In this document: one piece after another, positions 31,077 to 44,426 of the stretch
How the letters are laid out: every line of letters starts with the position of its first letter
How positions within the stretch are numbered: the first letter of the stretch is position 1
Source: Pinus tabuliformis
Lineage: Eukaryota > Streptophyta > Pinopsida > Pinales > Pinaceae
Length of the DNA: 64,000 nucleotides
NCBI GenBank assembly: GCA_031772625.1
Contig: CM062807.1
Span: forward strand, 1,146,173,007-1,146,237,006
Direction of reading: 5' to 3'
Position numbers and translations under genes: made by a program
Notes under the pieces: model-generated
Databases searched by the model: none
Told to the model about the DNA's origin: nothing
The model's input: the letters and a program-made list of their open reading frames with translations, nothing else

Positions 31077-33211
31077 GATACCCATGGATTTGGGAAGAGG
31101 AAACCTATTGCAAGATTTGGAGGGATAACACCAGTAAGTGCTTCAATAAACTTTAAGGATCTTGTTTGATGTCTAGCGGGAGTGTAAAAGTTTGCACAAC
31201 CATTGCAACCAAGCCATAGTTGAATCTGTTCATGAATGGCATAAAGCACATAGGGGGAGGAATCCCTGAGAAAAACCAATGGATTCAGTGATGAGCCTAT
31301 TGCTTATGGCCCAAGTTACAGTTGTGAGTGGCATTGTTGCAACTTCAAGCATAATAATTAATATTATAGCCTTAGCCACTTGAACCCTATACTAATAGCT
31401 GGATGAAATCCCCAACATGGAAATGGAGATTCGGTCGAATGACTATACCCTATCACAATAATACTAGTAGAGGAATGATAAAGCCCAAAAATTTGTGTTC
31501 TTGGGATTCCAAAGGAGTATTCATCGGGGTATGCATGGGAGATATTTTTAGGGAACTGGATCCGAGGGTAGTTGCAGAATGACCCTGGAAGATCCATCCG
31601 AGAGGGAAAGTGAAGGCATGCCTAAAAGTTATATCCAGGTTGCGTGTGAATGTTATAACTAGGGAGCATCGCTAGGAGCTTAGTTGTGGTAATGACATTA
31701 GGAAAATGCACCTAGAAGTTATAGTCGGGTTAGTGCTGAGGGTTACATCTAGGGAATGAAGCCAAGATTCAACATGTATTGAATGGGTTGGTAGCCATTA
31801 CAAATTTTCCATGTGGGATTGAGAGGTTAGCCATGTGGCATGACCATATGAGTCCACATGGTGAGGTTGATGATGTGTCACCCTTTGACTGGTTAGAAAT
31901 TCAATGTATCATAACTTCTTATCCAGAGGTCAGACTAAGGTAAAAATTTATATCACTAGATCTGTCTTCATGTGGTGAACATAATGGTGACCATTATTTA
32001 TAATTTTGTTAAACAAAAAATACCATCCCATTTCTCTAACTATTTACTACGCATATAGGATTAGCAAGTAAACACTTTCCGCCAAGTTTAATGTGTAGCT
32101 AGAAGGTATATTATATGAAAAATCAAGAAGGGAATCCTCTAAACATTCTAATGATTTCTCCTCCTCATTCATGAAATTAGAAGTAAACCAGGTTGGAAAA
32201 GCTCTAGTGTTTGATGCAACAAATTATGTGTCATCAAGGAACAAAATGGAGTATTATTTTGTGTCTCTAGGATATGAGGTATGGAAATCAATTATTACTG
32301 GAAAAAAAAATACAAAGGATTCAAAATAATATGATACCAAAGTTATGGAATAAATCTTGAGTAGTCTATGAGATTATTTAAAAGGAAAGGTGGTTCCATG
32401 TTCTTTAGCTAAAACACTTTGGGAAAGAATACAAAACTTGATGAAAAATTTGCTTATGTGCATGTTGAACCAGAGCAAGAGCATAAGGATGATAATGAAT
32501 CAAAGGAAATAGATGAAGACACTAAAAACATGAAAGAGAATGAATATGAAAAAGACATTGAATTAAAGGCTGAAGTAAACCTTGGAGCAGAACTAATCAG
32601 TGCTCTAAAAGAAATAAGTAGATTACAAAAGAAAATAAAAAGATTAAAGAAAAGAATCAAGACCTTAACCATACAAGGGAAGAATGTGTTCTCCTAAATC
32701 TCTAGGAAGAAGAAATGTCTAAGTACATTAGCAATCTCAAAGAAAAACTACATCAAAAAGAAAGGAGACATGAAGAAGAAGCCAATTCCATAAAAATTTA
32801 TCTAGAAGAAGCAAGAGAGTAGAAGAAGTAATGAAGATCCAAATGATGAAAGAAAAGGAAGAACATGAGAAACTTAAAGAAGAGATTGCTTGTATGAGAA
32901 ATGAATTTGACAAGATATACAAGAATCTGAAGAGCACACAAGTATTAAATAATATCCTCGATTGCCAAAGGTCACCATTTGACAAATTAGGTCTCAACTA
33001 TGTAGGTGAGACTAGAATAAGTAATGAAGATCCAAATGATGAAAGAAAAGGAAGAACATGAGAAAGTTAAAGAAGAGATTGTTTGTCTGAGAAATGAATT
33101 TGACAAGATATACAAGAATCTAAAGAACACACAAGTATTAAATAATATCCTTAGTTGCCAAAGGTCACCATTTGAAAAATTAGGTCTCAATTATGTAGGT
33201 GAGAGTTCATG
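31077..33211 (+). repeat. Tandem duplication in relic E1, unit 2
   Basis: Second copy of the 1.96-kb unit. It is longer because it contains its own 193-bp internal tandem duplication (about 32829-33021 repeated at 33022-33214). Confidence 0.88.
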
Positions 33212-33960
33212 AAACAATGATGAAAGCCCTAAGTCGCCTAAAATCAAAATCAATGTAAGTCCTCAGAGCCATATTCTTCAAATCTCTAGTCCTAGTGAAA
33301 GAAATGAAGGAAATCAAGATGATTTTGGAAGAACCACTTCATCGAGATATTATGCAAATTATTTCAAGGGACCCATACACAATGTAAGGAATAATAAGGA
33401 TTGACAAAGGTTTGAGGCTCTTCCAAGGCAGAACAACTTCAAAAGATCATGTTAATGCTACTCATCAGGGTACATAAGTATTTTCTTTGTATTTTTTTAT
33501 TCATGAACTAATTTCAATCATAAAGCTAGAGATTGTAGAGCATACTACAAGTATGATTGCAAAGGTTATCATCAAGACCCTAGAAAGAATCCTACAAGAA
33601 GAAAAGATAAAATTTCTAATAAATATCATAGTTTAGCTACTCCACTATTTAAGTTCAATATAGAATGCTATCAACATCACAATTTTGGTCATATAGCTTG
33701 GGGCTATAGAAGTGGCATGAATTAGGCTCCTAAGAAAGTCAAAGAACAAAATTTATCTATAAAACCTAACCAAGTTTGGAGAAGAAAACAACTAGAACAA
33801 AAGACAAAAAATCATAAATTAACTCTACCAATTCAAGGTTATATTTTGTATTAAGAAATTTCATGACTTATGTGTAGCCTTGCCATGATGAAATAATTCC
33901 AAAAGCATGTTATCTGTATCAAGAATGATTACCTTAATATGGAAACATAGATGGCATGAT
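32175..33960 (+). pseudogene. Copia-type gag relic, unit 2 and 3' continuation
   Basis: Repeats the gag run of unit 1, including the coiled-coil stretch at 32419-32697. It continues past the duplication to 33960, with a low-complexity Ser/Asn region and two knuckle-like segments (around 33525 and 33655, the latter near NFGHIAWGY). It is decayed, with several breaks. No protease or pol follows directly. Confidence 0.65.
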
Positions 33961-36370
33961 ATAATATTTGTTGAAACTTCCTGTGTTTCTCTTGACATTC
34001 ATCTCATCATTTAAAAATGATTGTGATTTTATCTTGAAATCGAGTCTATTAAGTTAGAAGTCGTGATACATTTGGATGGTGCCAATATAGTTCTGAGGTC
34101 AAAATTAGGATGCAGGATTATATGATGACAATTATTTTGACTAAATATTTTGATAATGTATCAAGACTAGGCACACACCTAGAAATTTCAAACACTTTCT
34201 CATGTAATTCCTATTGAGATAAAGTTGATAAGTAATGGGATCTTCTTGCTACAACATCCTAATTTATTGTCGGAGACACGATGTAAGCAATATTTTCTTA
34301 TGATTGACCAAGGGTTGAGTTCCAACCATTTGTGATAGATTCTTCTTTGTTACTATGACTGGAGAAATCTTGGTAGAATAAGCTTTAGAAGAAATATGAC
34401 GTCAATAAATACATTTAAGGTTGGAGTGAAAATTATAGAGGACTATCATATATCTTTGGATCTAATAAAATAACTAAATTTCTAAAAGAAAACTACAAAG
34501 GCATGAACTGGATACTATCTATCATGCTCATTAGGTGGTAAAAGATGGATATCAGTTAATTTTTTATTTTTTTTTGCGGGCAGGGATTTGGTCACCATGT
34601 TTTATACTCCAAATTATTATGGGGAATTTGATCATGTTGGGGCTATGATGAGTGTTGATGAAAGCCTTATATGCTCCTTACAAATATTAAAGACATCTGA
34701 AAATAAGGAAATATTTGGCCCAACAAAAGCATGATAAGTTGTTCAATTCCAAAAAGGTGTTGCAATGCTAGCTTGAGTGGAAGCTTTAGTGGCATAGAAG
34801 AAGAGAAGGTGGAGGTATGGAAGTATTAATTGTTGAAAAATATACCTAAGGTGTCAGATACGCTCTTCACATGAGAAAAAGGCACAATAATGAAAGAGGT
34901 AGGAGAGTGTTCATTAGAACATTTGTTTAGTTAAAGCCTCAGGATTTTGGTTGTTGCCATGATTTTTTTTGTCAAAATATCTATGTTGCATCTAGAAAGT
35001 GGGATGGTATAACAAAGATGAGAAAAATTATGAACATGAAAAGGTTTGAGAAAGAAGACAGGATGCACCTGAGTTGAGGTTAAAAACATGGTTTATGAAT
35101 TCTCTGTATAATAAAAATCACACCCACAAGAAAAAAAAATATATGCAACTTTGGAAATTTGGTTGGATACAGTGAGGTAGGCAAGTTATATTCCTGCTAC
35201 CAACTTAGTGTTGCATGATGTGTATGAGTAGGTTAGATTAACCATCCTATGTTATCACAATGAGAATTTGGCCATTTCTTTTGGACTTATTAATACATGT
35301 TGTGGGACTCCTCTAAGGGCATGTGGCCACAGTGCCACAAAATTCATCTCTAAAATCACAGGATAAATGATTATTGTTAGGAAATTGAATCATTTTCATC
35401 ACTTCAAAAATCGTTTGTGGGAATTCTTGGTGAAGCTAATTGCAATAATGAATTCGTATAATGAACATATTGTTTACATTCAGGTTTTCCAATATGAAGT
35501 AATTACTTGTGCAGAAAGTGTTTGGAAATTGAAGATTCATAATAGTTATTGAAGTGTCAATAGTATGAATGAAATCTTCATTGATCGAAGTTTTTCAATG
35601 CACAAATTCTTTGTCTGGTTACTAAAAGGCACATATAGAAAAGATGAGAGTGAAATTGGAAGATTTCGAGAACATGGAGTAGCACCAAATGGAGACCAAA
35701 GTTTGAATTTTCACGAAGTGTAAATTAAAAAAACACTTGTGGAGTTGATAGAAGGTATGCCAAAACATTTTGACTACCACTGACTTGACTAATGTTGGGA
35801 TTTGGAATCTTGAATAAGATCATTTATCACAATGACTCAATTCAAATTATGAGTAAGACTGCAAATGACTTGAAGTCTATGTACAAGAACACGTGGGAGA
35901 TCAAACAATATGCAATTTATGATATGCTTGTTGATCATGGTTGCTAGATAAATTAGAAACAAAGCCTCAACATTCACATGGACCAACCAAATTTTGGGAA
36001 GCTAACTTCACTCCATTTTTACACTAGGCTGAAGCATCCTTTGATATCATTTAATTGGAAGATCAAAAGGATATTGTTAAGGATATGGAAGACATCATTG
36101 AAACACTAAAGTTCCAGTTAAATATTGAACAAAATAATAGTGATATGAAGGCATCCAATAACACAACAACATTGCTTATTCAGGCCTCCAAAAGCATAGA
36201 AGAAGCATAAGCACAAGGGGAGCATAAAATAAAGGAGAAGAAGTTGATGGGTTGCAGACAAAGGAAGCACCTTATTTTCCATTAATGTCAAAGGGGGAGA
36301 GAAAAATAAGAAGAATGAAGAAGGGGGGTTCATGATAAGTGTATTTTCATCAATGAAAAATGGGGAGTTT
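33961..36370. other. Unassigned AT-rich region
   Basis: 2.4 kb without a frame or motif I can name on either strand. Near 36285 the purine run CAAAGGGGGAGAG resembles a copia polypurine tract, and the sequence after it does not match any LTR here. It may be decayed retroelement DNA. Confidence 0.35.
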
Positions 36371-36387
36371 GTTGGACAATATTTTCA

Positions 36388-37319
36388 TTGATTCTCGGTA
36401 GCACTGTTATTGATGGGCACAACAATTTTTTGGTTCCTGAAAGTGGAGCAGAAAATATAGTGGTCTCTAGAGAAAAGACCATGCTATGGAATCAAAGGCT
36501 TGGACATATTGGAGATAAGGGCCTTCGAATACTTCATGGTAATAGTATGGTAGAAGGTATGTCGAATTCCTCTCTGGGTTTCGATTTATGTGAATGTTGT
36601 GTATATGGGAAGCATAATCGGGTGAGTTTCCCCTCTAGTGCTAAGAAGGTGAAAGGGATATTAGAGCTTGTGCATAGTGATGTCTTTGGACCTATGTCGG
36701 TTCCATCACTAGGTAAGTCTATGTACTATGTATCATTTATAGATGTATTCTCAAGGATTCATGGATATATTTCCTCCGAAAGAAATTTGAAGTCTTTGAC
36801 AGGTTTAAAGAATATAAGACTCTGGTGGAAAACCAGACAGAGAAGAAGATAAAGGTGTTGAGAAAAGATAATGGTGGAGAATTCTTCAAGAAGGAATTTG
36901 AAGAGTTATGCAAGAAGTGTGGTATAGCACGATAGTGGACTACTCCATACACACCTCAGAAAAATGAAGTTGCAGAAAGAAAGAACAGGACATTGATGGA
37001 AAAGGAAAGAATCATTCTTAGTGGTGTCGAGTTAGGGTAGGAATTCTAAGAAGAGGTGGTGGAGACTGCATGTTACCTAGTTAATAAATCACCTTCATCA
37101 GTGTTGGAGTATAAGACCCCAAATGAGGTATGGACTGGTAAGAAACCCTCTCTTTCACATCTGAGGATATTTGGTTGTGATGCATATATACATGTTCCAA
37201 AGGAGAAAAGAACCAAGTTATATATAAAATTTGAAAGGTGCATCTTTATTGGGTATAAGGATGGTTTAAAAGGTTATAAGATTTGGAACCCAAAAAAAAT
37301 GGAGGTTGTGTACAAATGA
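36388..37319 (+). pseudogene. Copia pre-integrase and integrase region of E2
   Basis: MLWNQRLGHIGDKGL and CECCVYGKHNRVSF form the His/Cys zinc module. HSDVFGPMSVPSLGKSMYYV begins the catalytic core, and RKDNGGEF and PQKNEVAERKNRT are the next core runs. IFGCDAYIHVPKEKRTK and FIGYKDGLKGYKIWNPKK close the domain. It is broken. Confidence 0.82.
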
Positions 37320-37593
37320 GATGTGATATTTAGAGAGGTGAAAGAAGTTATTAAAAATGAATTCATACCAAAGTAAACTGAGAAGATAGAGTTTGAACTA
37401 AAGGAGGAAGAATCATACTCTACAACAAAACAAGAATCAGAATATGAAGAGCCACAAACTCTAGCGGTGAGAAGATCAGCCCGAGAAAGAAGGCATCCAA
37501 AAGGGTATAGTCCATATGCATTCTGTTCAAATTTTTCTTTATCTATGTCTGATGGTGATCCTAGCACTGTTAGGGAGGCAGTAGATTCATGGG

Positions 37594-38297
37594 ATGGAAA
37601 ACTCTAGAAAGAGGCCATGGTTGATGAAATGGCATCTTTGGAAACAAAATGAGGCATGGGACCTGGTGGAGTTACCGGCTGGAAGGAAACCCATTAGAAG
37701 AAAATGGGTGTTTAAGAAGAAGATGAATGCCAAAGAAAACTTGGAGAAATACAAATCTCGATTGGTAGCAAAAGTTTATACCTATGTGCCAAGAATTGAT
37801 TTTACTAATATTTTTTCTCCTATTGCCAAGGTAGCTTCTATTAGATTGATTTTATCTATTGTTGTTGCTTTTGATTTTGAGGTAGAACATATGGATGTGA
37901 AGACAACATTCTTCATGGGGATCTGGAAGAAGAGATCTACACGAAATAACTTGAAGGCTTTGGGGTGAAGGATAAGAAAGAACTGGTATGCAGGTTAAAA
38001 AGGTCTTTGTATGGGTTAAAATAGTCACCAAGGATGTGGTATTATAAATTTGATACATATATACAGGGACTTGGCTTCACTAGAAGCAAAGTAGATCATT
38101 GTGTGTATCTTAAATTAATTGGTGACTATGTTATTTATTTGTCTTCTATGTGGATGATAATTGGAAATGACAAAGAAATTATCCAAGATTTGAAGACCCA
38201 ATTTTCCTCCAACTTCGACATGAATGATCTTGGTGCTACAAAATGTATTTTGGCATGGAAATTAAACGAGATCGGGCAAAGAGGAAGCTCTAGTTAA
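37594..38297 (+). pseudogene. Copia reverse transcriptase region of E2
   Basis: EAWDLVELPAGRKPIRRKWV, KYKSRLVAKVY and FDFEVEHMDVKTTFFMG are hallmark runs of the RVT_2 family. The region 38034-38297 continues with LGFTRSKVDHCVYLK and the DLGATK run. It is broken in several places. Confidence 0.82.
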
Positions 38298-38639
38298 ACC
38301 AGAGGAAGTATGTCAAGACAACATGATGGAGGTTTAATATGTAGGATAATAAACCGGTGAAGGTTCCTATTCCTGTAGGTGTAAATTTATCTGTTCAATA
38401 GTGTCCCAAGACACAAGAAGAGGAAGAGGATATGTCTCATGTAACACACGCAAGTGCAGTTGGTATCCAGATGTATATAATGGTATGTACTAGACCATAC
38501 ATTGCACATGCAATGGGGTTATTGAGCATCTTTATGTCAAAACCAGGGAAGGAGCATTAGATAGTAGTAAAGCGAGTTTTTAGGTATTGACGTCGCACTA
38601 GGGATTATGGTTTGTGCTACCAAGGATGACTAGGATTGG

Positions 38640-39109
38640 ACAAAGTGTTAGACATTCATGGCTTTGTTGATGTAGACTAGGTTGGAGATCTAAATTGGAG
38701 AAGATATACAAGTGGGTATGTGTTTAACCTATTTGGAGGTGTAGTTAGTTGGATGAGAAAGAGATAGCTTGTAGTGCCCCTTTCATCTATAGAGGAATAA
38801 TACATGATATCCACTCATGCAAGAAAGGAAGAAATTTGGTTGTAGAGATTGTGTTCAAGTATGGGGTTAGTACATCGTTCTATAAGGATAGATTGTGATG
38901 GCCAAAGTGAAATTGTCTTGGCAAAGAAGCCTTCTTATCATTCAAAGGCAAAGCACATTGATGTTCAGTATCACTTTGTGAGGGATATGGTTGAGTACAA
39001 AAAGGTGTTGTTGGTAAAGGTAGACAATTTTAAGAATGTTTTAGATGCATTGACAAAGTCTGCAAACACTGAGAAGTTTCTTGGTGTAGAGAAACAATGG
39101 CCATTGTAG
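38640..39109 (+). pseudogene. Copia RNase H region of E2
   Basis: Begins with a VDIHGFVD-type run near 38650 and passes through a SGYVFNLFGGVVSWMRK run. It ends with CDGQSEIVLAKKPSYHSKAK, HIDVQYHFVRD and NVLDALTKS, the standard C-terminus of copia pol. It is broken. Confidence 0.78.
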
Positions 39110-39161
39110 GGCTGAACCAATGACTAAGCTCTCTTGTGACCCCTTGTGTGGAAAAGAAAAC

Positions 39162-39175
39162 AACAAGTGGGAGAA
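39162..39175 (+). other. Polypurine tract of E2
   Basis: AACAAGTGGGAGAA directly before the LTR start, the usual copia form. Confidence 0.65.
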
Positions 39176-39689
39176 TGTTGTGTGTGTGTGTGTTATATTC
39201 TTTCTCATGGGGGTGATAAACCCACCTGTTTGTTGCATTGGACATAGCAGGGGGTGCATCCCCCCTGGTCGGGGGGTTTCAGGGGGGCAGTAGCCCCCTA
39301 CATAGGGTCTGGGGAAGTGCCCCAAGAAAAAAAAATTGGACCCTATATTAGAGGGGTAGACCTACCTATGGTTTTGTGCATGGGTTTTGTAAATGGTTTT
39401 GGGCATGATGTTTTTTTACCCATGGTATTTTGTAGATCTAGTCAAGGGAACTACTATTATGTTCCAATCCAAGGTTTGTGGATTGGGTTTTATTAATTCT
39501 TCATCATGTATATATATGTATTGTAACATTGAAGGAATATAATGAAAAATAAATTTGGTAGTCCCAGTTTTGGGATCCAAGGGAAACACCCTTTGTATAT
39601 TTGTTTTATTTTTTATGTTCTTGCCATTTTTTATTTTTTGTTTTTAGAATTCGAATGGAGGTAAGTTTTGTACAGGGTTAAAACCTACA
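39176..39689 (+). repeat. Element E2 3' LTR
   Basis: Starts TGTTGTGTGTGTGTG. It contains a very G/C-rich hairpin-prone block at 39246-39320. The right end is placed at GGGTTAAAACCTACA, a common copia LTR end. That end is inferred, because no second copy is in the window. Confidence 0.55.
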
Positions 39690-40943
39690 ATTTTGACTAG
39701 TTGTGATCTTTTATTTCTTTGTTTCTTGACTAACCTTCTTGCATAGACTTCCACAATGCTCGATAATGATTATTGGTTTACGGGATGCTCCCAGGTGCAC
39801 TCGAGAATGTGAAGGCAAAGCTCCACAAATCCATGGCAGTGTGAAGATAGTGTTTGGTTTTCCTTTTGCACAATTTCCATAGGTTATTATCCTTTCATTG
39901 TTGATGACTTAGTGATGGTTTTGTAGGACGTGATCAGACTTATAATCCACGATTCATTTAAATGCGACTTTGGTTCACTCTCCTTCATCTATATGGATAT
40001 CATCATGTTTATATAGAGTAATGTATATAAATTTATATGAAGCAATAAAATTTATTTTGTTGGTTCAAAACTCTGTTTATGTTTAATGTCTATCTTGTTT
40101 TTCTTTGCTTTTATATATATTGCTTTCCTTTTAAATTTTGAGGATTGTATATATTAACTATTTCATTGCCATATATAGTTAAAATCTTTCTTTTGCATTC
40201 ATATGTATAAATTGTCACTCAAATCATGCATGTGTTAGCCATAACTCATCATATTATTAAAAAAAAAATTAAAAAAAATCTATATAATATGTATATGTTA
40301 AAATTTTGAAAGCAATATACAATCACTTTACTTCTTTTTCATATTAACCCCTTTTTTTGGTATAAGTTTTTTATATTTAAATTAACTTTTATATCTTTGT
40401 TATCACTTTTGTTTTATTCTGTTTTATTTTTTTCATTTATTTCTTATAATTTATCTTTATAAGTTTGTTTATAGTTTTCTAATATTTTCATTTTATTTTA
40501 ATGCTAATAAAATAAAAAAATATAAAAACAAGTTCTTAATGATGCAAGACAAGAACTAACGCTCACAAAATATTTACCTCTATCAATGTTAACTCTTGAA
40601 TGATTAACAATTTCATACAAAGAGGAGGTGTATTATTTGGTTTTCTTATGCAAACATGTAGAAGATAGTTTTTTCCTTGTTTTACCATTCTCTTTGTCAT
40701 CAAAATAACACACTCTAGTATTGTTCCTTGTGGTCCACATTTTCCTTGACACATATGAGGGGGTTGAGTTGCGCCAGCCTTGTCGTGGATTCAATCCTAC
40801 TCATGCGGCTTTAAACCCTGGGAAAGTACTCCCATCACTTCCTGCTAGCCACCGAGAAGTTCGAGGTGTTGATGTTGGATTGAGTCCTCTATTTTTAACA
40901 TAAATAGGTTGGTGCCTACAAAGAAGTAAAGAGGGTTGGTATC
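39690..40943. other. AT-rich region without genes
   Basis: Long A/T runs, densest at 40240-40540. No frame or RNA gene can be supported. The last 40 bases (TAGGTTGGTGCCTAC...GGTATC) are one unit of a repeat that recurs beyond element G at 58353. Confidence 0.5.
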
Positions 40944-43137
40944 TGTTGGGCCTCAAATATGCCTATTTTTCCATCGTACAATGCCACTATTCATAACCTA
41001 AATTCCTATATTTTTAACTCATTTCATACCATAATTTCACAACTTGCCACCAATTCATATCTTATACTTTGTGGTTGATTATCATTAGTTTTATTGAATT
41101 TTCTATGAGTAGAGATGATTTTTCCGTGATTTTCTAATGATGTTTTTTCCAAGTTCATTTACTGCAGGGATCCATTACTAAAATTATTCATACAACAAAA
41201 TGCTACAGGACTAAGTACAAAATGTAGTACAGAATGCAAAATTCTTGTAGGTGAAAATATAATATTTGTGATCAAATAGGGAAGAATATCAGGATTCAGA
41301 GACACGGGTTTTGTTTAGAATACCTTCGTTTAGGTAACCGAAAACCCATTTGGAAACAATCGTCATCAAGAAGAATTTATGCACGGGGGAGTATTAAAGA
41401 CAGAATCCTTGGGCTTGAAAGAATTTGAGTTAAGTACAGAAAAGGTAGGTTTGACAGTTTCGACGACCAACAATATGGAGGACCACGATTAGGACAGTTG
41501 GTTGCACCTTCTAGAAATATTTTCATTCGATATGTTCTCCTTACTTGGATTAAGTTTGATCCTTTACTTTACTTAACTCTGACCCACTCTTTACCTAGTT
41601 AATTTGTTGTAACTATTCTCCATCGACTGAACTCTTTAAAAGGTCATTGTCTTGTAAGGATCTGAAGGTATCATATGCATAGTTTTTCGTAAGGAGTTAT
41701 GCGCTTAGATAACAATGGAGACTATGGCATATTTCCTAATGATGTTTGAACTGATGTTTCGTTGAACTCTAATATAATTCTAGTTTCGGCATTCATTTCC
41801 TGCAAGTGTTATGATTTTTTTATTTTTAAGGTATTGAGTTAGTTTAAGACTTGCTCTCGGAAGTGACAAGGGCCCACCACAACCTGGAATTGAGTCCTGT
41901 AATCAATATAGATCGTAGGAACCATATTTTACTAGAATTCATAGATTTACATTTCGTCTCAAAGTTTTTTGCCAAATAGATCTCGAATTTACAGTCTTCC
42001 ATTTTGTACTTAAAATTGATTAGTCTACTTTTCTTGAATCTTGAAGAACATATTTGATCCTTTGCAAACATAGGAACAATGTTAATTAATGTTTCACATG
42101 CATGATTGATTTCATAATCATATTTCCACAGTCAAGAACACTTAGAAGGACGTTTTCCAATTTCAAATGAATTTTGAAAAGTGATAACTGTGTTATGAGC
42201 TTAATCTATTGATTCAAATTGGATTTGGTCTTTATAATTTTAAATCATTTGCGATTGTCATTAACACAGAGTTCTTGTAGTATTGTGGTTTATATGGAAT
42301 ATCCAAAAATAGAAAAGGTAGAACGTTATTCATTAATGTAGATCGTATGTTAATATATTAAGAATGGTAGCATAGCTCTGAGATTCAATGTAACTGTAGT
42401 GAAATCATGTTTAGATCACATGTTAAGTTGTTTTTCCATAGAATATTTTCTAAGTTTATTTAGATTGGTTTTGAATTAGAATGTAGGCTTTTACTTTCAA
42501 AGTATTTTGAATTTGAATATGTTGAATCGGGTAGCATAGGAGCATTGAGTTAAGTTGTCATTTAGTTTCCCTTGAAGTATTTCGGAATTAAATGTGTGAA
42601 CTAAATAGGATAGAAGAATAAGTTTGAGTTATCATTAGATTTCCTTTGATTTATAAACCCTGGGGATTTCTTGAGCAGTGGTTGGTATTACTTGTGCAAT
42701 GACTTATATTAATTGTGGAGTAATTTGAATTGGCTATGTAGTGATTCGTATTTCTTATAACAATGATCTATATTGCACGTGCAAAGACATGGATATTGTA
42801 CAATGATTTTGAATTAGGTTGCCTGGGTTGGAAATATTGATAAGTGTTAGTTGTCTATTTCATTTCTAAGTGAGTTTTTGAGTTAGATAGGTCAGGGCTA
42901 AAGTAGAACAGTAACTGGAGTTTTGAATAGAACATTGATTTAAAATAGAATAGTGATTTGAGTTTTGAATGAGATAGATTGGGTTATAGTAAAATAGGTT
43001 TCTTCATTTTGTAATTGATGATGTTAGTTTAGGCTATATGCTTTGATCTTGTGCTACCTGTGCTTGTGCCTCAAAGCTTACGAGTCTGAGATTGATAATT
43101 TAATGTTGGAATTATAACACATATAATTTCCCCAACA
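40944..43137 (+). repeat. Element G 5' LTR
   Basis: 2,194 bp, beginning TGTTGGGCCTCAAATATG and ending ATTTCCCCAACA. It matches 44427-45842 followed by 57572-58342. It is AT-rich and has no gene. Confidence 0.85.
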
Positions 43138-44426
43138 TTTTTGGCGTCATTGTTGGGGAGGTGCTAAAGGGCTTAAAGCATAGTTTATTTCAAAAATTTT
43201 CGGTGTGATCTTAGTTATAGGGAAACTAGAGGGCGGAGATGACGGTAATATGTGAGTGAAAATCCACACATATGCTTTGGTTTGGGGTTGCTCCAAAGTC
43301 TGGTTGTCCAAGTAAGCGAGGAGTTCAAGTTGGGTAAGTTTTATTTCAATTAGAAATTTTTATTCATCTATATTAAAATTTCAAGCTCTTTAAAGATAAA
43401 AAAAAATTGGGGTGTTGTAAGAACCCTTTTTATTAATCTATGTTGTGATATAGGGATCATCAACCAGCAGGAGAAATTCAAGAATGATTGAGATCTTGAA
43501 GAATGTCCCTCGAAGTACTTTCTCAAATCCTAGTTGTAGTTGGGATATCTTCCTCTTAGGAAGAGTTCATATTGACCACATCCAGGAAATTATCTATCTC
43601 TCCACAGCTAGAAAAGGATTTGGAAGTATCCCTTGATTCCTCTTGCCTATCTACCAAGGAGATCAAGCAATCATGTACCAAATCCAATGAAGAGCATCCT
43701 ATTGAACTTGAGATCGAGGAAATTTCACCATGCCCAGCGGTAAGTCTTGTATGCATTTTGAAGGCCAATAAGCCAATTATCCACTTCATCTTGGAACACC
43801 AAGCACATCAACAACAAAGGTAAAGCTTGAGGTAAATTTTTCTTAATATTCTCTAATTCATTAGAAGGTTTAGGAAACTTAATGATTCACCACTTCTCAT
43901 TCCATGCATTTCATCTTTCATAAATCAATATCCTTTTGTTTTCCTTCTATTCATTACCCATAATAAAAATACTTATACTCTGATTAAAAGATCATGTAAA
44001 AGAAAATCCTTATGATATATTAATAAAGGCAGTCTCTATAGTGTCTTCTCCTCCCATGATAACAAGAATTCTATTCGAAGGATGACATCATTACTGCCAT
44101 AAAATGATAAAGGAATCTATAAGCATTGGCCTTGAGATGACAGAGTATGCAAGCATCTATTCACATACTTACCATATCCATCACGACCTCATTTCATCCA
44201 TCATCCTTTCCTCATCCATCCCTTTCTTGTCCTCAATTTGTATTGCTTAGTAAATTAGTATGATATGTTAAATGTGAAGGGTGCTACTCCATAAGAACCA
44301 ACACCTCCAAATAATCAAGAAATGTTGCTACGAAAGAACCAACATCTACGAAACAATGTCAAGAATTTGTCAATGAGCAATGGTTTTGTTTGCAGTAGGA
44401 TATGCCAATCCTTAGGCATGGGGGAA
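43138..44426 (+). other. Element G internal region
   Basis: Begins with TTTTTGGCGTCATTGTTGGGGA, similar to a decayed tRNA-Asp-type primer site, and ends with CATGGGGGAA before the right LTR. The only longish frame (43572-43823, 83 residues, Ser/Glu-rich) has no recognised domain. I regard coding as unproven. Confidence 0.6.

Larger units (their letters stand above)
36371..39689 (+). mobile_element. Element E2: Ty1/copia relic (Tork/Angela-like)
   Basis: Starts inside the region before integrase and runs through integrase, RT and RNase H to a polypurine tract and a 3' LTR. The 5' LTR and gag are not identified, so it is truncated at the left or begins within the unassigned DNA. The integrase-before-RT order is diagnostic of copia. 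There are about ten breaks. It could belong with E1, but the 2.4-kb gap makes that unproven. Confidence 0.8.

Noticed and set aside
29114-33214. The 1.96-kb repeats as an LTR pair
   Set aside because: They abut each other, lack TG...CA ends and contain gag coding.
40745-40900. tRNA-derived SINE (GTGGATTCAATCC resembles a B box)
   Set aside because: No matching A box at the right distance, no poly-A tail and no flanking duplication.
43572-43823. 83-residue frame in G as a host or element gene
   Set aside because: Short, Ser/Glu-rich, no recognised domain, and the opposite strand is equally open.
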